Source: Lachnospiraceae bacterium
GTDB lineage: Bacteria > Bacillota > Clostridia > Lachnospirales > Lachnospiraceae
Direction of reading: 5' to 3'
DNA length: 64,000 bases
Assembly (NCBI GenBank): GCA_019421365.1
Contig: JAHZFJ010000004.1
Location: 1-64,000 of the forward strand
Part shown: positions 46,083 to 55,973 of the stretch, piece by piece
Numbering within the stretch: the first letter of the stretch is position 1
Layout: each line of letters begins with the position of its first letter
The notes under the pieces: generated by a model
Told to the model about the DNA's origin: nothing
The model's database searches: none
What the model saw: the letters and a program-made list of their open reading frames with translations, nothing else
Translations under genes and position numbers: made by a program

Positions 46083-46220
46083 GCTACTTTGTTATATAAA
46101 ATGCCACTTTTGTAGTTGACAACTGAATATTTGTAAACGAAGCGCAGTTTTTGTAACCTAAAAGTTAAGTATCGTAAACGAAATGCAGCTTTTGTAACCC
46201 AAATGTAGTTTGATTTTTTC
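46083..46220. repeat. Degenerate tandem repeats with about 41-bp spacing
   Basis: Three related blocks (tgccacttttgtagtt at 46102, cgcagtttttgtaacc at 46143, tgcagcttttgtaaccc at 46184) are spaced by exactly 41 bp. GTAAACGAA precedes the last two, and weaker half-period copies flank them. Tandem transposase-binding repeats like these occur at the ends of IS21-like elements. Confidence 0.45.
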
Positions 46221-46261
46221 CTTTTTTGGTTTATGGTAAGTTAAAATAAACATACTATTAA

Positions 46262-46324
46262 GAGGTCGATCCCTCTCGATTAAATTTGTAATCGGAGAAT
46301 TCACCCCTTATGTTTGGGGGTCAA
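46262..46324 (+). other. Structured right end resembling an IS200/IS605 (TnpB) element
   Basis: Two consecutive hairpins are visible: CTCGATTA/TAATCGGAG (46275-46297, one bulge) and ACCCC/GGGGT (46303-46321), ending in TCAA at 46321-46324. IS200/IS605 right ends and the 3' end of TnpB-associated reRNA typically end GAAT, a GC hairpin and TCAA. No TnpA or TnpB gene is left beside it. Confidence 0.35.
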
Positions 46325-46416
46325 GGTTTTGGCGACATTGTTTATTTACATTATTTTTTGAGAAGGCTTGGTTTTAATAAGACGTCTTTAGCTGCTACTA
46401 AATGACATCCTAGTAA

Positions 46417-46800
46417 TTATAAAACCTCTTCTCCATAATAAAAGCTGAATGTTTCGTATGGGCTACGATTATTCAGCTTTTTTCTTTTATAAGAATTAAT
46501 ATGATTTTCATCAAGGTAATGTCCTCCTGTGAAAACATATTCATACTTGTTCCTTTGGGAATAATACGTCGTATTAATTCATTGTTGACTTCAATAGAGC
46601 CCTTTTGAAACGAACTACCAGTATCACAGTAAAATACTCTAGTGCGTAATCCTGTAAATCATACGCCACTATATTCGATTGCTTTTGGATTAGAAAATTC
46701 GCTTCCGTTGTCCGTTAAAATCACGGGAAATAGTTTTTGTAAAAGATCGATCCTCCCCTAAGGCGTTATAAATTTATCAAAAATAGCAGTTACGATTATG
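46417..46800 (-). pseudogene. Broken IS30-family transposase (C-terminal part)
   Basis: On the minus strand, LFPVILTDNGSEFSNPKAIEY is followed by an in-frame TGA. The same frame continues RVFYCDTGSSFQKGSIEVNN and LIRRIIPKGTSMNMFSQEDI, and after a small deletion and frameshift ends KLNNRSPYETFSFYYGEEVL. This is the DDE catalytic core (D of TDNGSEF; E of GSIEVNN) of IS30 transposases. An in-frame TAG near 46763 and the missing N-terminal half show it is dead. Confidence 0.8.
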
Positions 46801-46949
46801 GGGAGATTATAGAGTATGTTACAGATTGCAATGAACAAGGGGAAACAGAATAACTGTAAATAAGAGAAATGAATTAGATGAATACATATAACGTGCAACA
46901 AAGAAAATCTAAAACTACTTGAAAGTTTGAAAGTATAGAGGTATGGACT

Positions 46950-49900
46950 ATGGCAATGATAATGGATAAAAAGGACGAAACATATAAGGGTGAGCTGAAG
47001 GTTTATGAATGCATTGAAAATAATCTGCCTGATGATATTATTTGTTACTACAATAGAGAAGTAAATGGAAAACAGTTTGATTTTTGTTTATTAATAGAAC
47101 ACATGGGCATGTTGGTAATAGAAGTAAAAGGATGGAATGTGTCTGACATTATTAGTGTTGATAATCCAGATCAGATACTGACTTCTCTATACCCTGAACC
47201 ACTCGGTTCGCCTAAAAAGCAAGCGAGAAGTTATAAGTTTGCTTTAGTAAATACATATAACAATAAATACAATATAAATCCGTTGATAATGGATATGGTA
47301 TGTTATCCGTTCATGTCAAAACATGATTATAAAAAAGTAGGATTAAACATTGTTTCAGAACCTGAGTTTACATTGTTTAAAGAAGATATAGAAGATTCAA
47401 CAAAATTTGCAATGAAGATTGCTGGTGTTTATCAAAAATCAAATCAACCAATATACGATAAAATAGTAGGAGATGTATATAATACATGTAGACTGCATTT
47501 TGAGACAATGCAACTGGATGTGGTTGAACTTAAAGCATATTCAGAGTTGAGAATTTACCCTGAAAATATAACAATATCTGACATCGATGAAATAATAAAA
47601 TCATACTTTTTAGGAACAAAACAGATTGTCTTTGTAAGTAAAATGGAAGAAGTTGAACAACTTACTCAAAATATTGTTCAGAAATTCAATGCAGATGGTA
47701 TATATTTACAGAAAAATAATTTTGTTCTAAATTCGGAAAAAGTCAATGATATTAAAAGTAGAAATGGGTATATTGGATTTTTTAATTTTGAAGCACATTA
47801 TGTTGAAAGTTTGAAGGAAATTTCCAATGAGTATGTGTATGTGAAAAATGGGTTGCTTGACGATATCAGTAAAACAATGATTACCGAGATTTCAAAAAAA
47901 AACCAATTTAATTTGCAGCAATATATGGTTGAACATGCTCCAATTGATAAAGACATAGTAGTGAAAGCAGGAGCAGGAACTGGAAAAACATATTCAATGA
48001 TTTCAAGAATATCATATATATGTCATCAATCTAGTGGCGCAAATATTTTAGATGTTAAGAATGAAATTGCAATGCTTACATTTACAACTGAAGCTGCTAC
48101 AAATATGAAAACAAGACTCAAACAAGCATTTATGAATTATTTTGTTCTCACTCGCGATAAGAAATATTTAGAGATGATTGCAGGGATAGAGAATATGCGA
48201 ATTTCTACAATACATAGTTTCTCTAATTCTGTAATAAAAGATACTTCATTGTCTTTGGGTATTGGAATAGATTTTGCGACTGTAAGTGGAAATTATCAAA
48301 AACAGAAAATATTTGATATGTATTTCAACGAGTATTTACAAAAGAAAAACGATGAAGAACCAATGTTTTTCGGAAATATTCCTGGAAGTATATATGATTT
48401 TAGAAAGATGTTATTGAAGTTTGCCGATATGCTTTACAACAAAGGGTATGACATTAAAGAGGCTTCTGGAGATGTGTTCGGAAAGCCAATTAGTCAAATG
48501 CCATATATGAAAGAAATAATAGAAGAAGTAATCATAAAAACAGAGAAGGCATATTCAGAATATTTGTACGAGAATAATGCTGTAAGTTTAGCGGAATACA
48601 TGCTTTATTTGAATAAATGTGTAAAGGACGAGTCATTTAATATAAATTTATATCAATTCAAGTATATTTTTATTGATGAATTTCAGGATGTTGATGATTC
48701 ACAAATTTCGGCATTTCTTGAGATGCAGAGAAAACTACAGTTTAAATTTTTTATTGTAGGTGATCTTAAACAGAGTATATATAGATTTAGAGGAGCAACA
48801 ATGGATGCATTTAATAAAATGGGTTGTAAATCTGAATCATGGGGTGAGTACACACTTAATATAAATTACCGAACAGATAAAAGATTACTTAACAATTTTG
48901 CTGATCTATTTTTTAGTTTAGGCGAAAAAGTTTTAATACCATATCATGAACCTGAAGATATGTTGATTGGTGCAAATGAAAATCCTACATTAAAAGAAAA
49001 TGATTTAATAGAGGTTGTTCCATATACAAAGGATGATGAAAAAGAAGATGTAATTTATCAGAAATTATTTGAGATGATAGCTGATAGAAAAAAAGAATTA
49101 GAAGATAGTGATGAATTTAAGAAGTTATCACAGGCGGAAAGAACAATTGCAATTTTGGTAAGAACCAATTTCCAGATAGCAACAATTCTTCGAAAGGCGA
49201 AAAAACAAGATAATATACTTGTTGAAAGTGACTCTAATGGAGATTTATACAGATTGCAATCGAGTATTGATTTGTGCAAATTGACAGCTGCCTTATCTAA
49301 TCCGAGAAATCCAGTTTATTTATTTGATCTATTGCTTTCTAATAACGTTAATATTAAATTTCCGGTTGAAAAACTAATTGATATGAACGAGAAAGAAAAA
49401 ATGGAATATTTGACTGAGTGTTTGGATCAGTTTTATAAAAGTGTACTTGAATTAAGCTGGAGTCAATTGGTATATGAAATACAAAGCAAACCAGTATTGA
49501 TGATTTTGCGAAAAATTTATGATGCAACTAAACCATGGAAGACATACTCCTTTGACGAGGCAAAGCAAGTTCATTATAGGACGAATTATGACCTGCTTTT
49601 TGAGGAATTATCAAAAGAAAATCGATATAATTATTTAACCCTTGACTCGATAAATGAATCTTTACATATTCTTATAAACATGGGATCTGAAAAAACATCA
49701 AGATCTGTTACTGATAGTGGGAATTATGTAAAAGTAGTATGTACAACGGTACATAAGTCGAAGGGACTTGAGTATGATACAGTTATCATGCCAATGACAA
49801 ATGATAAAATTGACAATATGCATAGAAATGGATTAGAGGTTACATTCATTGACGGAAAAGTAGGATATTGTATAAGTGTTGATGGCGAATCAATTGCAAA

Positions 49901-50057
49901 CGAGTATTTTTATACAGATGATGAAATACATGAAATAGAGATGGAAGAAGCTAGAATATTATATGTTGCATTGACTAGAGCAATCAATAAGTTTTATTGG
50001 TTTAATAATATTGATTCTAAAGAAAATACGTGGGGAAAACTGTTGGAGGAAATGTAG
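46950..50057 (+). CDS. NERD nuclease domain fused to UvrD/AddA-like helicase
   Basis: A 1035-aa protein. The N-terminal NERD domain shows E15, D44 (KQFDFCLL) and E58-V-K60 (LVIEVKGW), the PD-(D/E)xK-like pattern of this nuclease-related family. A superfamily-1 helicase follows: Walker A VKAGAGTGKT (338-347), Walker B FIDEFQD (D576/E577), motif III QSIYRFRGA, NINYRTDKRLL, TVHKSKGLEYDTV and ILYVALTRA. It should translocate on DNA and may cut it. The start has only a weak AGAGG. The next gene begins 2 nt after its stop, and that gene resembles AddB, so the two may form an AddAB-like complex. The C-terminal RecB-type nuclease of true AddA is missing; the NERD domain may replace it. Confidence 0.8.
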   Translation: MAMIMDKKDETYKGELKVYECIENNLPDDIICYYNREVNGKQFDFCLLIEHMGMLVIEVKGWNVSDIISVDNPDQILTSLYPEPLGSPKKQARSYKFALVNTYNNKYNINPLIMDMVCYPFMSKHDYKKVGLNIVSEPEFTLFKEDIEDSTKFAMKIAGVYQKSNQPIYDKIVGDVYNTCRLHFETMQLDVVELKAYSELRIYPENITISDIDEIIKSYFLGTKQIVFVSKMEEVEQLTQNIVQKFNADGIYLQKNNFVLNSEKVNDIKSRNGYIGFFNFEAHYVESLKEISNEYVYVKNGLLDDISKTMITEISKKNQFNLQQYMVEHAPIDKDIVVKAGAGTGKTYSMISRISYICHQSSGANILDVKNEIAMLTFTTEAATNMKTRLKQAFMNYFVLTRDKKYLEMIAGIENMRISTIHSFSNSVIKDTSLSLGIGIDFATVSGNYQKQKIFDMYFNEYLQKKNDEEPMFFGNIPGSIYDFRKMLLKFADMLYNKGYDIKEASGDVFGKPISQMPYMKEIIEEVIIKTEKAYSEYLYENNAVSLAEYMLYLNKCVKDESFNINLYQFKYIFIDEFQDVDDSQISAFLEMQRKLQFKFFIVGDLKQSIYRFRGATMDAFNKMGCKSESWGEYTLNINYRTDKRLLNNFADLFFSLGEKVLIPYHEPEDMLIGANENPTLKENDLIEVVPYTKDDEKEDVIYQKLFEMIADRKKELEDSDEFKKLSQAERTIAILVRTNFQIATILRKAKKQDNILVESDSNGDLYRLQSSIDLCKLTAALSNPRNPVYLFDLLLSNNVNIKFPVEKLIDMNEKEKMEYLTECLDQFYKSVLELSWSQLVYEIQSKPVLMILRKIYDATKPWKTYSFDEAKQVHYRTNYDLLFEELSKENRYNYLTLDSINESLHILINMGSEKTSRSVTDSGNYVKVVCTTVHKSKGLEYDTVIMPMTNDKIDNMHRNGLEVTFIDGKVGYCISVDGESIANEYFYTDDEIHEIEMEEARILYVALTRAINKFYWFNNIDSKENTWGKLLEEM

Positions 50058-50058
50058 T

Positions 50059-52695
50059 ATGGCAATGAAAATTTATACATATGCAAATCCATATGAAATA
50101 GATTGCGAACCTTTTTGGAATGAAATAAAAGACTGCGCTCACTTTTGCGTATCACAGACAATGGTAAATGGTTTAAATCAAATATATCCTGCATTTAAAA
50201 CAAAACAACTCACATCTACTAGTAGAGCTTTGGTTAATTCCTTGTATGAAAACTGGGAAGATATAACTGTTAATGTGCGTCAGATAATTGAAGTTGACAA
50301 TGCAATAAGTGAATTGGATTTTGAAACATCGAGTTTAGACAATGTAAAGAGATCATTGTTATTTAATACAAAAGCGATTGTATCTTGTATAAGAATGTTC
50401 AAGGAATTAGGTATTAATTCGAAAATGATGACAAAGACAGATTTGAATATAGATCAACAGTATTTAGTAGAATTGTATAAGATAATTGACAAAAATGAAA
50501 AATCAGTTTTTTCATTTGAACGTATAAATTCGATAAAAAAAGTTGAGCAGGCAATAGATAAGGCATTGTTATATCATAAAAAAGATGTTGATCTGGAATT
50601 AATAGAAAGAAATAAAATTGTTATTCATGGTATACATCAATTTACTCCAGCTATGTTATGTGCATTGGAGGATATAAGTAAATATAAAGAGGTTATTTTG
50701 CTATTTAATTATCAGAAACAATATGCCTCTGTATATGATACTTGGATGAATATATATTCAATTTTTGATTTGCCAATAAATAACCAGAGTGTAAATCAAT
50801 TTGTTCCTATGCCACTTTTGGTGAATTCATATCAATCTAATGTATTGGCAGATTATATTGGACATTTATCAAATGGTGAGTTTATTGAAAAAAATAAGGT
50901 TTTGAACGATATTGAGGTTATTGAATTTCATAACACTACGGAATTTGCAAATTACGTAGCAATGTTATTTGATCGAGCAAAAAATGTGAGTGAAAAAAAT
51001 GGTGATAATAAAAAAACATTAGCTTTTATGGAAGAGCAGCTATATTCTGCGTCGGGAAAAGTAAATGATATACTAAGAGCATATTTTCCAGAACAGTTCG
51101 GCGAAAGACATTTTTTGGATTATCCAATTGGTCACTTCTTTATATCTACAACAAACATGTGGGATGAAGAAAAACAAGAAGTAAAGGTAGATAATTTTTC
51201 TGATATCAAAGAATGCTTGAATTCTGGAATTATTATTGAAAGTAATCCGGGACAATTAGTTAGTACATTCAATATGATTGAACCATATGTTGAAAAAGAA
51301 AATACGATATTAGGCATAATTAAAAAATTGGATCAATTAATTAAAAATGCAAATAAAAAGCATGAAGATAAAGAAAAGGTAGGATATTTTTCTGTAGATC
51401 TTGAACTGTTAATGGAGTTGAAAAAGGCATTAATGGAATTGAATAATATTGTAAATTCTTTTTTTGAAAATTTCGGCAATGAAAAGGATAATTTTAGAAA
51501 ATTTTATTCTAGAATTAGAAAGTTCATTGTTTCGAGAGTTGGCGATGTAGAGGAATTGGATGACGAAATGCACGATGTGATTGGAAGATTACTAGAAAGA
51601 TTAGAACAATCAGATCTTCCAGAAACGGGTACATTTAATTCATTAAAACAAACAATGAGCTATTATCTAAGCCAAGATGATAATGCAGCACGCGGTGCAC
51701 ATTGGATTGTTAGAAATTTTGATCAGATAGATGGAGATATTTTAAGAAGTTCAAAACAGGACCCAAAGAAGACTTGTTATCATTTTTGTTGTTTGAGTGA
51801 TAAAGATATATGTTCAAACAAAGATGAACGTTTACCATGGCCTCTTGACATAAAGTTTTTCGAATGTAGTTATCAGGCATTGGAATGGAAATATCAGGTG
51901 TTCTTAAAGTCGAAAATGGAATATCGAAACTTTAAACAATATGCATTATTATATGGTCTTGAATTTAATAGAGTGGGTTGCAAATTGAGCTATGTTAGAA
52001 CAGAAGATAACAAGGATAATGATTTGTTCTATATGCTTACTTTATTAGGCGTTAAGATAAAAAAATATTCATCATTTAATTCGAACAACTATTTACAAAA
52101 GTTTGTTATCGAATCAGAAGATGAAAAAATGGAAGAATTAATTACGAAAATAAGTCCTGAAAACAGGAAAAAGCTGAGGTTATGTCCATATAGATTTGCT
52201 TTAGAAGGTATTGGACAAGGAAAGACTGTTTTTAGAGATCGCTTTCTAATACATACATATTTGAAGATATTAATAAGTAACAGGACAAAGAAGGAACTTA
52301 GTGGAAAACCATATTCTAACGAGAGCATTAAGAATACAATTCAAGATCAATATGATATTATAGAGAATAGATTTCGTATTTCAGACGAGCTTGAAAAAAC
52401 TCAGATTATTTCTGCTGTATACAAGGAGGTTTATGGTTTTATAAATTATATGAAAAAGTATAACAGAAATAAAAATATTTTTCCTGTTATTAATAGTGAT
52501 TTGTCACATGAATTAAGATTGAGGGAGTATTTTTTAAATGTTTCTTTAAAAGGCATGGAAGAAGCTGTATCTGATGAAGAATTAAAAACAGCTATTAGTG
52601 AGAAAAATTTTTATTGCATCCATGGTAAACATTGCATGTATTGTGCAAGTAAAGATATTTGTTTAGAGTATGGGGCAAACACCGGAGGTAAGTAA
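50059..52695 (+). CDS. AddB-like iron-sulfur protein without recognisable nuclease or helicase motifs
   Basis: An 878-aa protein. Near the C-terminus it carries C709 (RLCPYRFALEG) and C859-x2-C862-x5-C868 (HCMYCASKDIC), the same four-cysteine layout that holds the [4Fe-4S] cluster in AddB. The Walker A motif present in AddB is absent, and between C709 and C859 I see no GxxDxxD/ExK nuclease core. It may therefore be a structural partner of the NERD-helicase encoded 1 nt upstream. The C853 residue (YCIHGKHC) is an extra cysteine. ATG 50059 follows TTGGAGGAAA; an upstream in-frame ATG at 50011 lies inside the preceding gene. The bulk (residues 20-650) is unrecognised, probably the remains of a helicase-like fold. 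Confidence 0.65.
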   Translation: MAMKIYTYANPYEIDCEPFWNEIKDCAHFCVSQTMVNGLNQIYPAFKTKQLTSTSRALVNSLYENWEDITVNVRQIIEVDNAISELDFETSSLDNVKRSLLFNTKAIVSCIRMFKELGINSKMMTKTDLNIDQQYLVELYKIIDKNEKSVFSFERINSIKKVEQAIDKALLYHKKDVDLELIERNKIVIHGIHQFTPAMLCALEDISKYKEVILLFNYQKQYASVYDTWMNIYSIFDLPINNQSVNQFVPMPLLVNSYQSNVLADYIGHLSNGEFIEKNKVLNDIEVIEFHNTTEFANYVAMLFDRAKNVSEKNGDNKKTLAFMEEQLYSASGKVNDILRAYFPEQFGERHFLDYPIGHFFISTTNMWDEEKQEVKVDNFSDIKECLNSGIIIESNPGQLVSTFNMIEPYVEKENTILGIIKKLDQLIKNANKKHEDKEKVGYFSVDLELLMELKKALMELNNIVNSFFENFGNEKDNFRKFYSRIRKFIVSRVGDVEELDDEMHDVIGRLLERLEQSDLPETGTFNSLKQTMSYYLSQDDNAARGAHWIVRNFDQIDGDILRSSKQDPKKTCYHFCCLSDKDICSNKDERLPWPLDIKFFECSYQALEWKYQVFLKSKMEYRNFKQYALLYGLEFNRVGCKLSYVRTEDNKDNDLFYMLTLLGVKIKKYSSFNSNNYLQKFVIESEDEKMEELITKISPENRKKLRLCPYRFALEGIGQGKTVFRDRFLIHTYLKILISNRTKKELSGKPYSNESIKNTIQDQYDIIENRFRISDELEKTQIISAVYKEVYGFINYMKKYNRNKNIFPVINSDLSHELRLREYFLNVSLKGMEEAVSDEELKTAISEKNFYCIHGKHCMYCASKDICLEYGANTGGK

Positions 52696-52697
52696 GA

Positions 52698-55600
52698 TTG
52701 TTAAAAGAGGGAATGTTTGTACGTTGTGCAACGGATGATGAAGAGTTTTCACGTGATTTTGCAATTGGAAAAATAAAATTAATTAATGAATTTTCAGAAT
52801 TGGCCTACGTAGAATTTTATGATATATGTGGTGTTAGTGTTTTCTATCCAAAACCAGAAAGTAAGGAATATGACATAAATAAAGTTTCTCATCTGAAAAT
52901 TCGAACTGGTGCAACTATAAAATATAAAAAAGAAAAATATGTTGTGAAAGCATATAAAAAAAATAAAGAAGATGGATTGTTTTATTATTATATTCAGTCA
53001 AACAGAGATGATATTAAATATGTTCCTGAATCAGTGCTTGAAACATCATATAATGAGGGGGATGTATGGCCTTTAGAACAATTAAAAAATTATGAATTTC
53101 AAAATCCAATTTGGTTTTTTGGACGTAGTGTTGTTAGCAAAACTATGCATATCATTAATAATTCACTATATGGTTTTAGTGAGATCGCAGGATGTAAAAT
53201 ATATTTAAAGACGCACCAATTACGTACTGTAACTCGTTGTTTGCAGGATGGTGTATGTAGAAATATGATTGCAGATGAAGTTGGAATGGGAAAGACAATA
53301 GAAGCATCAGCAATATTAAAGGTGTTCTTAAAGGATCATCACCACTGTAACATACTAATTATTGTACCTGATGCACTAGTGGAACAATGGAGAACAGAAT
53401 TAGCATACAAGTTTAAGATATTAGAAGGATATGATATCAACGACAATAATATAAGCCTTGTTGGTATGAGTGAAATAGAAAAGCATATATTCCAGAAACA
53501 TTATGATTTTGTAATTGCAGATGAAGTTCATAAGTATTTACAAGATTTATGTATGTACAAATATTTGCTTGAATTAAGTAAAAAAACGGACAATATCTTG
53601 ATGTTGAGTGCTACTCCGGTACAAAGAAGAAAAGATGAATACAAGAAATTATTGCAGTTAATTCATCCGTCTAAATATGAGAATATGTCTGATGAAACCT
53701 TTATGGAATTATTAGATTTACAGGGTGATGTCGTACGAAGAGTTCATACTACTCTAGAAAATTTAGATTCTTATTTAGATGAAATTGAAGAAAGTGAAAA
53801 TGAACATACGCAAGATACAGAGGATTCTTTTGATGATTTGACTGATTGTCTTGAAAAAATTCAAAAGTTAATTAAAGATGATACTTTCAAAAAAATGTGT
53901 GAAGCAATAGATTATGAAGCTGATGATTTTGGTATAGAAGCAATACAAAGTGCATTATCATATGTATGTGAAAATTATCAGTTTGAAAAAGCAATTATAC
54001 GAAATAGAAGAAATACTGAAGATGACGATGATTATAACGAACGTCAACTTGTTGACATATCATATGACCTTCAGACAAATTTCAATAATTCTGAGTATAA
54101 TGTGTACACATCACTTGCCGAATGGATTGAACAAAATGATTTGGATTATAAATTGTATTTGAACAAGTTTAAGAGGTTGGTTGCCGCCTTTTTTAGTTCT
54201 GCTTCTGCATTTATATATGAATTAGAAAGCGCTAGTTCAGTAAATATACCATACGATTTATATGAAATGTCGATGAAGTGGGTAGAAGAGGAAAAAAGCA
54301 ATTTAAATAAGTTAAATGAATATATGGAAGATCCAATGGATTATGCTTCAAGAATGAACAATATATTAGATTATATTGATCAAGAGGCATATGGAAAAAA
54401 GGTTCTGGTGTTTACTAGCTTTGATGAAACATTTTTAATTTATAAGCAAGCGTTTGAAAATTATTTTGGCAAAGAACATTGTGCTTTCTTTTCAAAACAC
54501 ATGGATACTGATGAAAGAGAACTAAGTGCTTATAGATTTGAAACAGATAATGAATATTGGATATTGTTATCAGATGAGTCTGGCGGAGAAGGAAGAAACT
54601 TTCAGAATGCCGACATTGTTGTACATATTGATATTCCTTGGAGTGCAAACGATTTAGAGCAAAGAATTGGTCGATTAGATCGTATTGGAAGAAATAAAAA
54701 TAAACCTGTTGTTTCAGCAACTTGTTATGCAAGGTTATCACTGGAAGAAGATCTGTTTAAGTTTTGGAATGAGGGAATAGGGTTATTTACGAAATCACAA
54801 AGCGGACTTGAAATCATCATGAATGATATGGATGAAAAGATTATTAAGGCTGTTTGTTCAGATTTTAAATATGGTCTAATTGGAATTATAGATGAGGTTA
54901 GTAAAGAACTTAATGAATTGAAGCAGATTATTACAAGAGAAAGATATTTTGATGTTGCGGAATACAAGTACCAGTCAATTAATAGAATTATGGATAATAC
55001 AAGGGAAATGTATGTCTTAAATGAAAAACAACTATTTGCAGATTCGATGACGCGATGGTCCGCATTATCTGGCTTTCATGGTACTGGTATAGGCGAATCA
55101 ATAATAAGATTTGATGCATCATCATTTTCGTTAAAATCTGCGTATAATTCTCTATTTATTCCACCGGATATTAAGTTGATGATAAGCGATAAGATAAACC
55201 AATTGCAAAATAAAGTACGTTCGATGAATAGTGAAAAATTAAGACATGCTGATACAAACTACATACAAGGTACATTTGATAGACAATTGGGATTAGAGAA
55301 TGATTATATACATTTCTTTGCACCTGGAGATGCTATTTTTGATAGTATAGTCAATAATGCTATTGGTTCATATAAAGGAACATGTGCAGCATTTGCATGT
55401 AAAACAGAAATTGACTGGACTGGATTTATTTATACATGGGGACTATATCCTGATGAAACAATTTTGCTGGAAAATGGATTATCTACACATGTAATTGATA
55501 AATACAGAGGATTTATGCCAATTGAACAATTTCAATGTGCAGTGGGTTTAAGAGAAGATGATAAAAATTCAGATGAAAAAGTTTTGAAAATATTTAATTA

Positions 55601-55973
55601 TTTAATGACTTCAGAGAATGTTAATAGAAATAAATTTCAACATTTGGGTTCTAGGTCAGGATTAAATCCTAATATAGAATTGTTTTTAAATATATATCCA
55701 GAGGAACGATGGAAGCAAGCTGTAGATTATGGATATAAAAAAGCAAGTGAAAATGTTAAGAAGCAAATAGGTGACAAACTAAGAAAACAGTTGGCTCTTT
55801 TGAAAAATGAATTGTTAAAAAATGCAGGTGCGAAAAAGGCATCACATGAATTTTATGGACAAGATGCAAAAATAGAGAATAGTAAATTGAATGATTTAAT
55901 ATTCAAGTGTTTTTCAAAACCGAGAATAGTGTTGGATTCGGTTTGTTATGTGAGGATGATTGATGATAAATAA
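52698..55973 (+). CDS. SNF2-family helicase, DpdE-like
   Basis: A 1091-aa superfamily-2 ATPase starting at TTG (52698), which has a strong GGAGGT 8 nt upstream; the first ATG (52713) is too close to any ribosome binding site. Helicase motifs: I ADEVGMGKT (192-200), II DEVH (275-278), III LSATP, motif V DESGGEGRNFQNAD and VI QRIGRLDRIGR (655-665). The C-terminal third (FAPGDAIFDSIVNNAIG) is typical of RapA/DpdE-type proteins. Size, and position followed by a RecQ-like helicase, a small protein and a large ATPase, match the DpdE-F-G-H cassette of 7-deazaguanine-DNA restriction. It probably moves along DNA to check for modification. The stop overlaps the next gene by 11 nt. Confidence 0.75.
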   Translation: MLKEGMFVRCATDDEEFSRDFAIGKIKLINEFSELAYVEFYDICGVSVFYPKPESKEYDINKVSHLKIRTGATIKYKKEKYVVKAYKKNKEDGLFYYYIQSNRDDIKYVPESVLETSYNEGDVWPLEQLKNYEFQNPIWFFGRSVVSKTMHIINNSLYGFSEIAGCKIYLKTHQLRTVTRCLQDGVCRNMIADEVGMGKTIEASAILKVFLKDHHHCNILIIVPDALVEQWRTELAYKFKILEGYDINDNNISLVGMSEIEKHIFQKHYDFVIADEVHKYLQDLCMYKYLLELSKKTDNILMLSATPVQRRKDEYKKLLQLIHPSKYENMSDETFMELLDLQGDVVRRVHTTLENLDSYLDEIEESENEHTQDTEDSFDDLTDCLEKIQKLIKDDTFKKMCEAIDYEADDFGIEAIQSALSYVCENYQFEKAIIRNRRNTEDDDDYNERQLVDISYDLQTNFNNSEYNVYTSLAEWIEQNDLDYKLYLNKFKRLVAAFFSSASAFIYELESASSVNIPYDLYEMSMKWVEEEKSNLNKLNEYMEDPMDYASRMNNILDYIDQEAYGKKVLVFTSFDETFLIYKQAFENYFGKEHCAFFSKHMDTDERELSAYRFETDNEYWILLSDESGGEGRNFQNADIVVHIDIPWSANDLEQRIGRLDRIGRNKNKPVVSATCYARLSLEEDLFKFWNEGIGLFTKSQSGLEIIMNDMDEKIIKAVCSDFKYGLIGIIDEVSKELNELKQIITRERYFDVAEYKYQSINRIMDNTREMYVLNEKQLFADSMTRWSALSGFHGTGIGESIIRFDASSFSLKSAYNSLFIPPDIKLMISDKINQLQNKVRSMNSEKLRHADTNYIQGTFDRQLGLENDYIHFFAPGDAIFDSIVNNAIGSYKGTCAAFACKTEIDWTGFIYTWGLYPDETILLENGLSTHVIDKYRGFMPIEQFQCAVGLREDDKNSDEKVLKIFNYLMTSENVNRNKFQHLGSRSGLNPNIELFLNIYPEERWKQAVDYGYKKASENVKKQIGDKLRKQLALLKNELLKNAGAKKASHEFYGQDAKIENSKLNDLIFKCFSKPRIVLDSVCYVRMIDDK

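Larger units (their letters stand above)
45574..46949. other. Gene-free island border with transposon debris
   Basis: This 1.4-kb stretch between the glycosyltransferase and the defence array codes for no intact protein. Besides the fragments listed separately, 45800-46080 and 46325-46416 show nothing recognisable. The defence operon promoter must lie here; a weak TTGCAA-N17-AATAAC at 46826-46854 is the best candidate I can see. Confidence 0.6.

Noticed and set aside
46102..46200. CRISPR array
   Set aside because: Blocks recur at 41-bp spacing but they differ from each other, number only three and have half-period echoes; no repeat-spacer structure and no cas genes.
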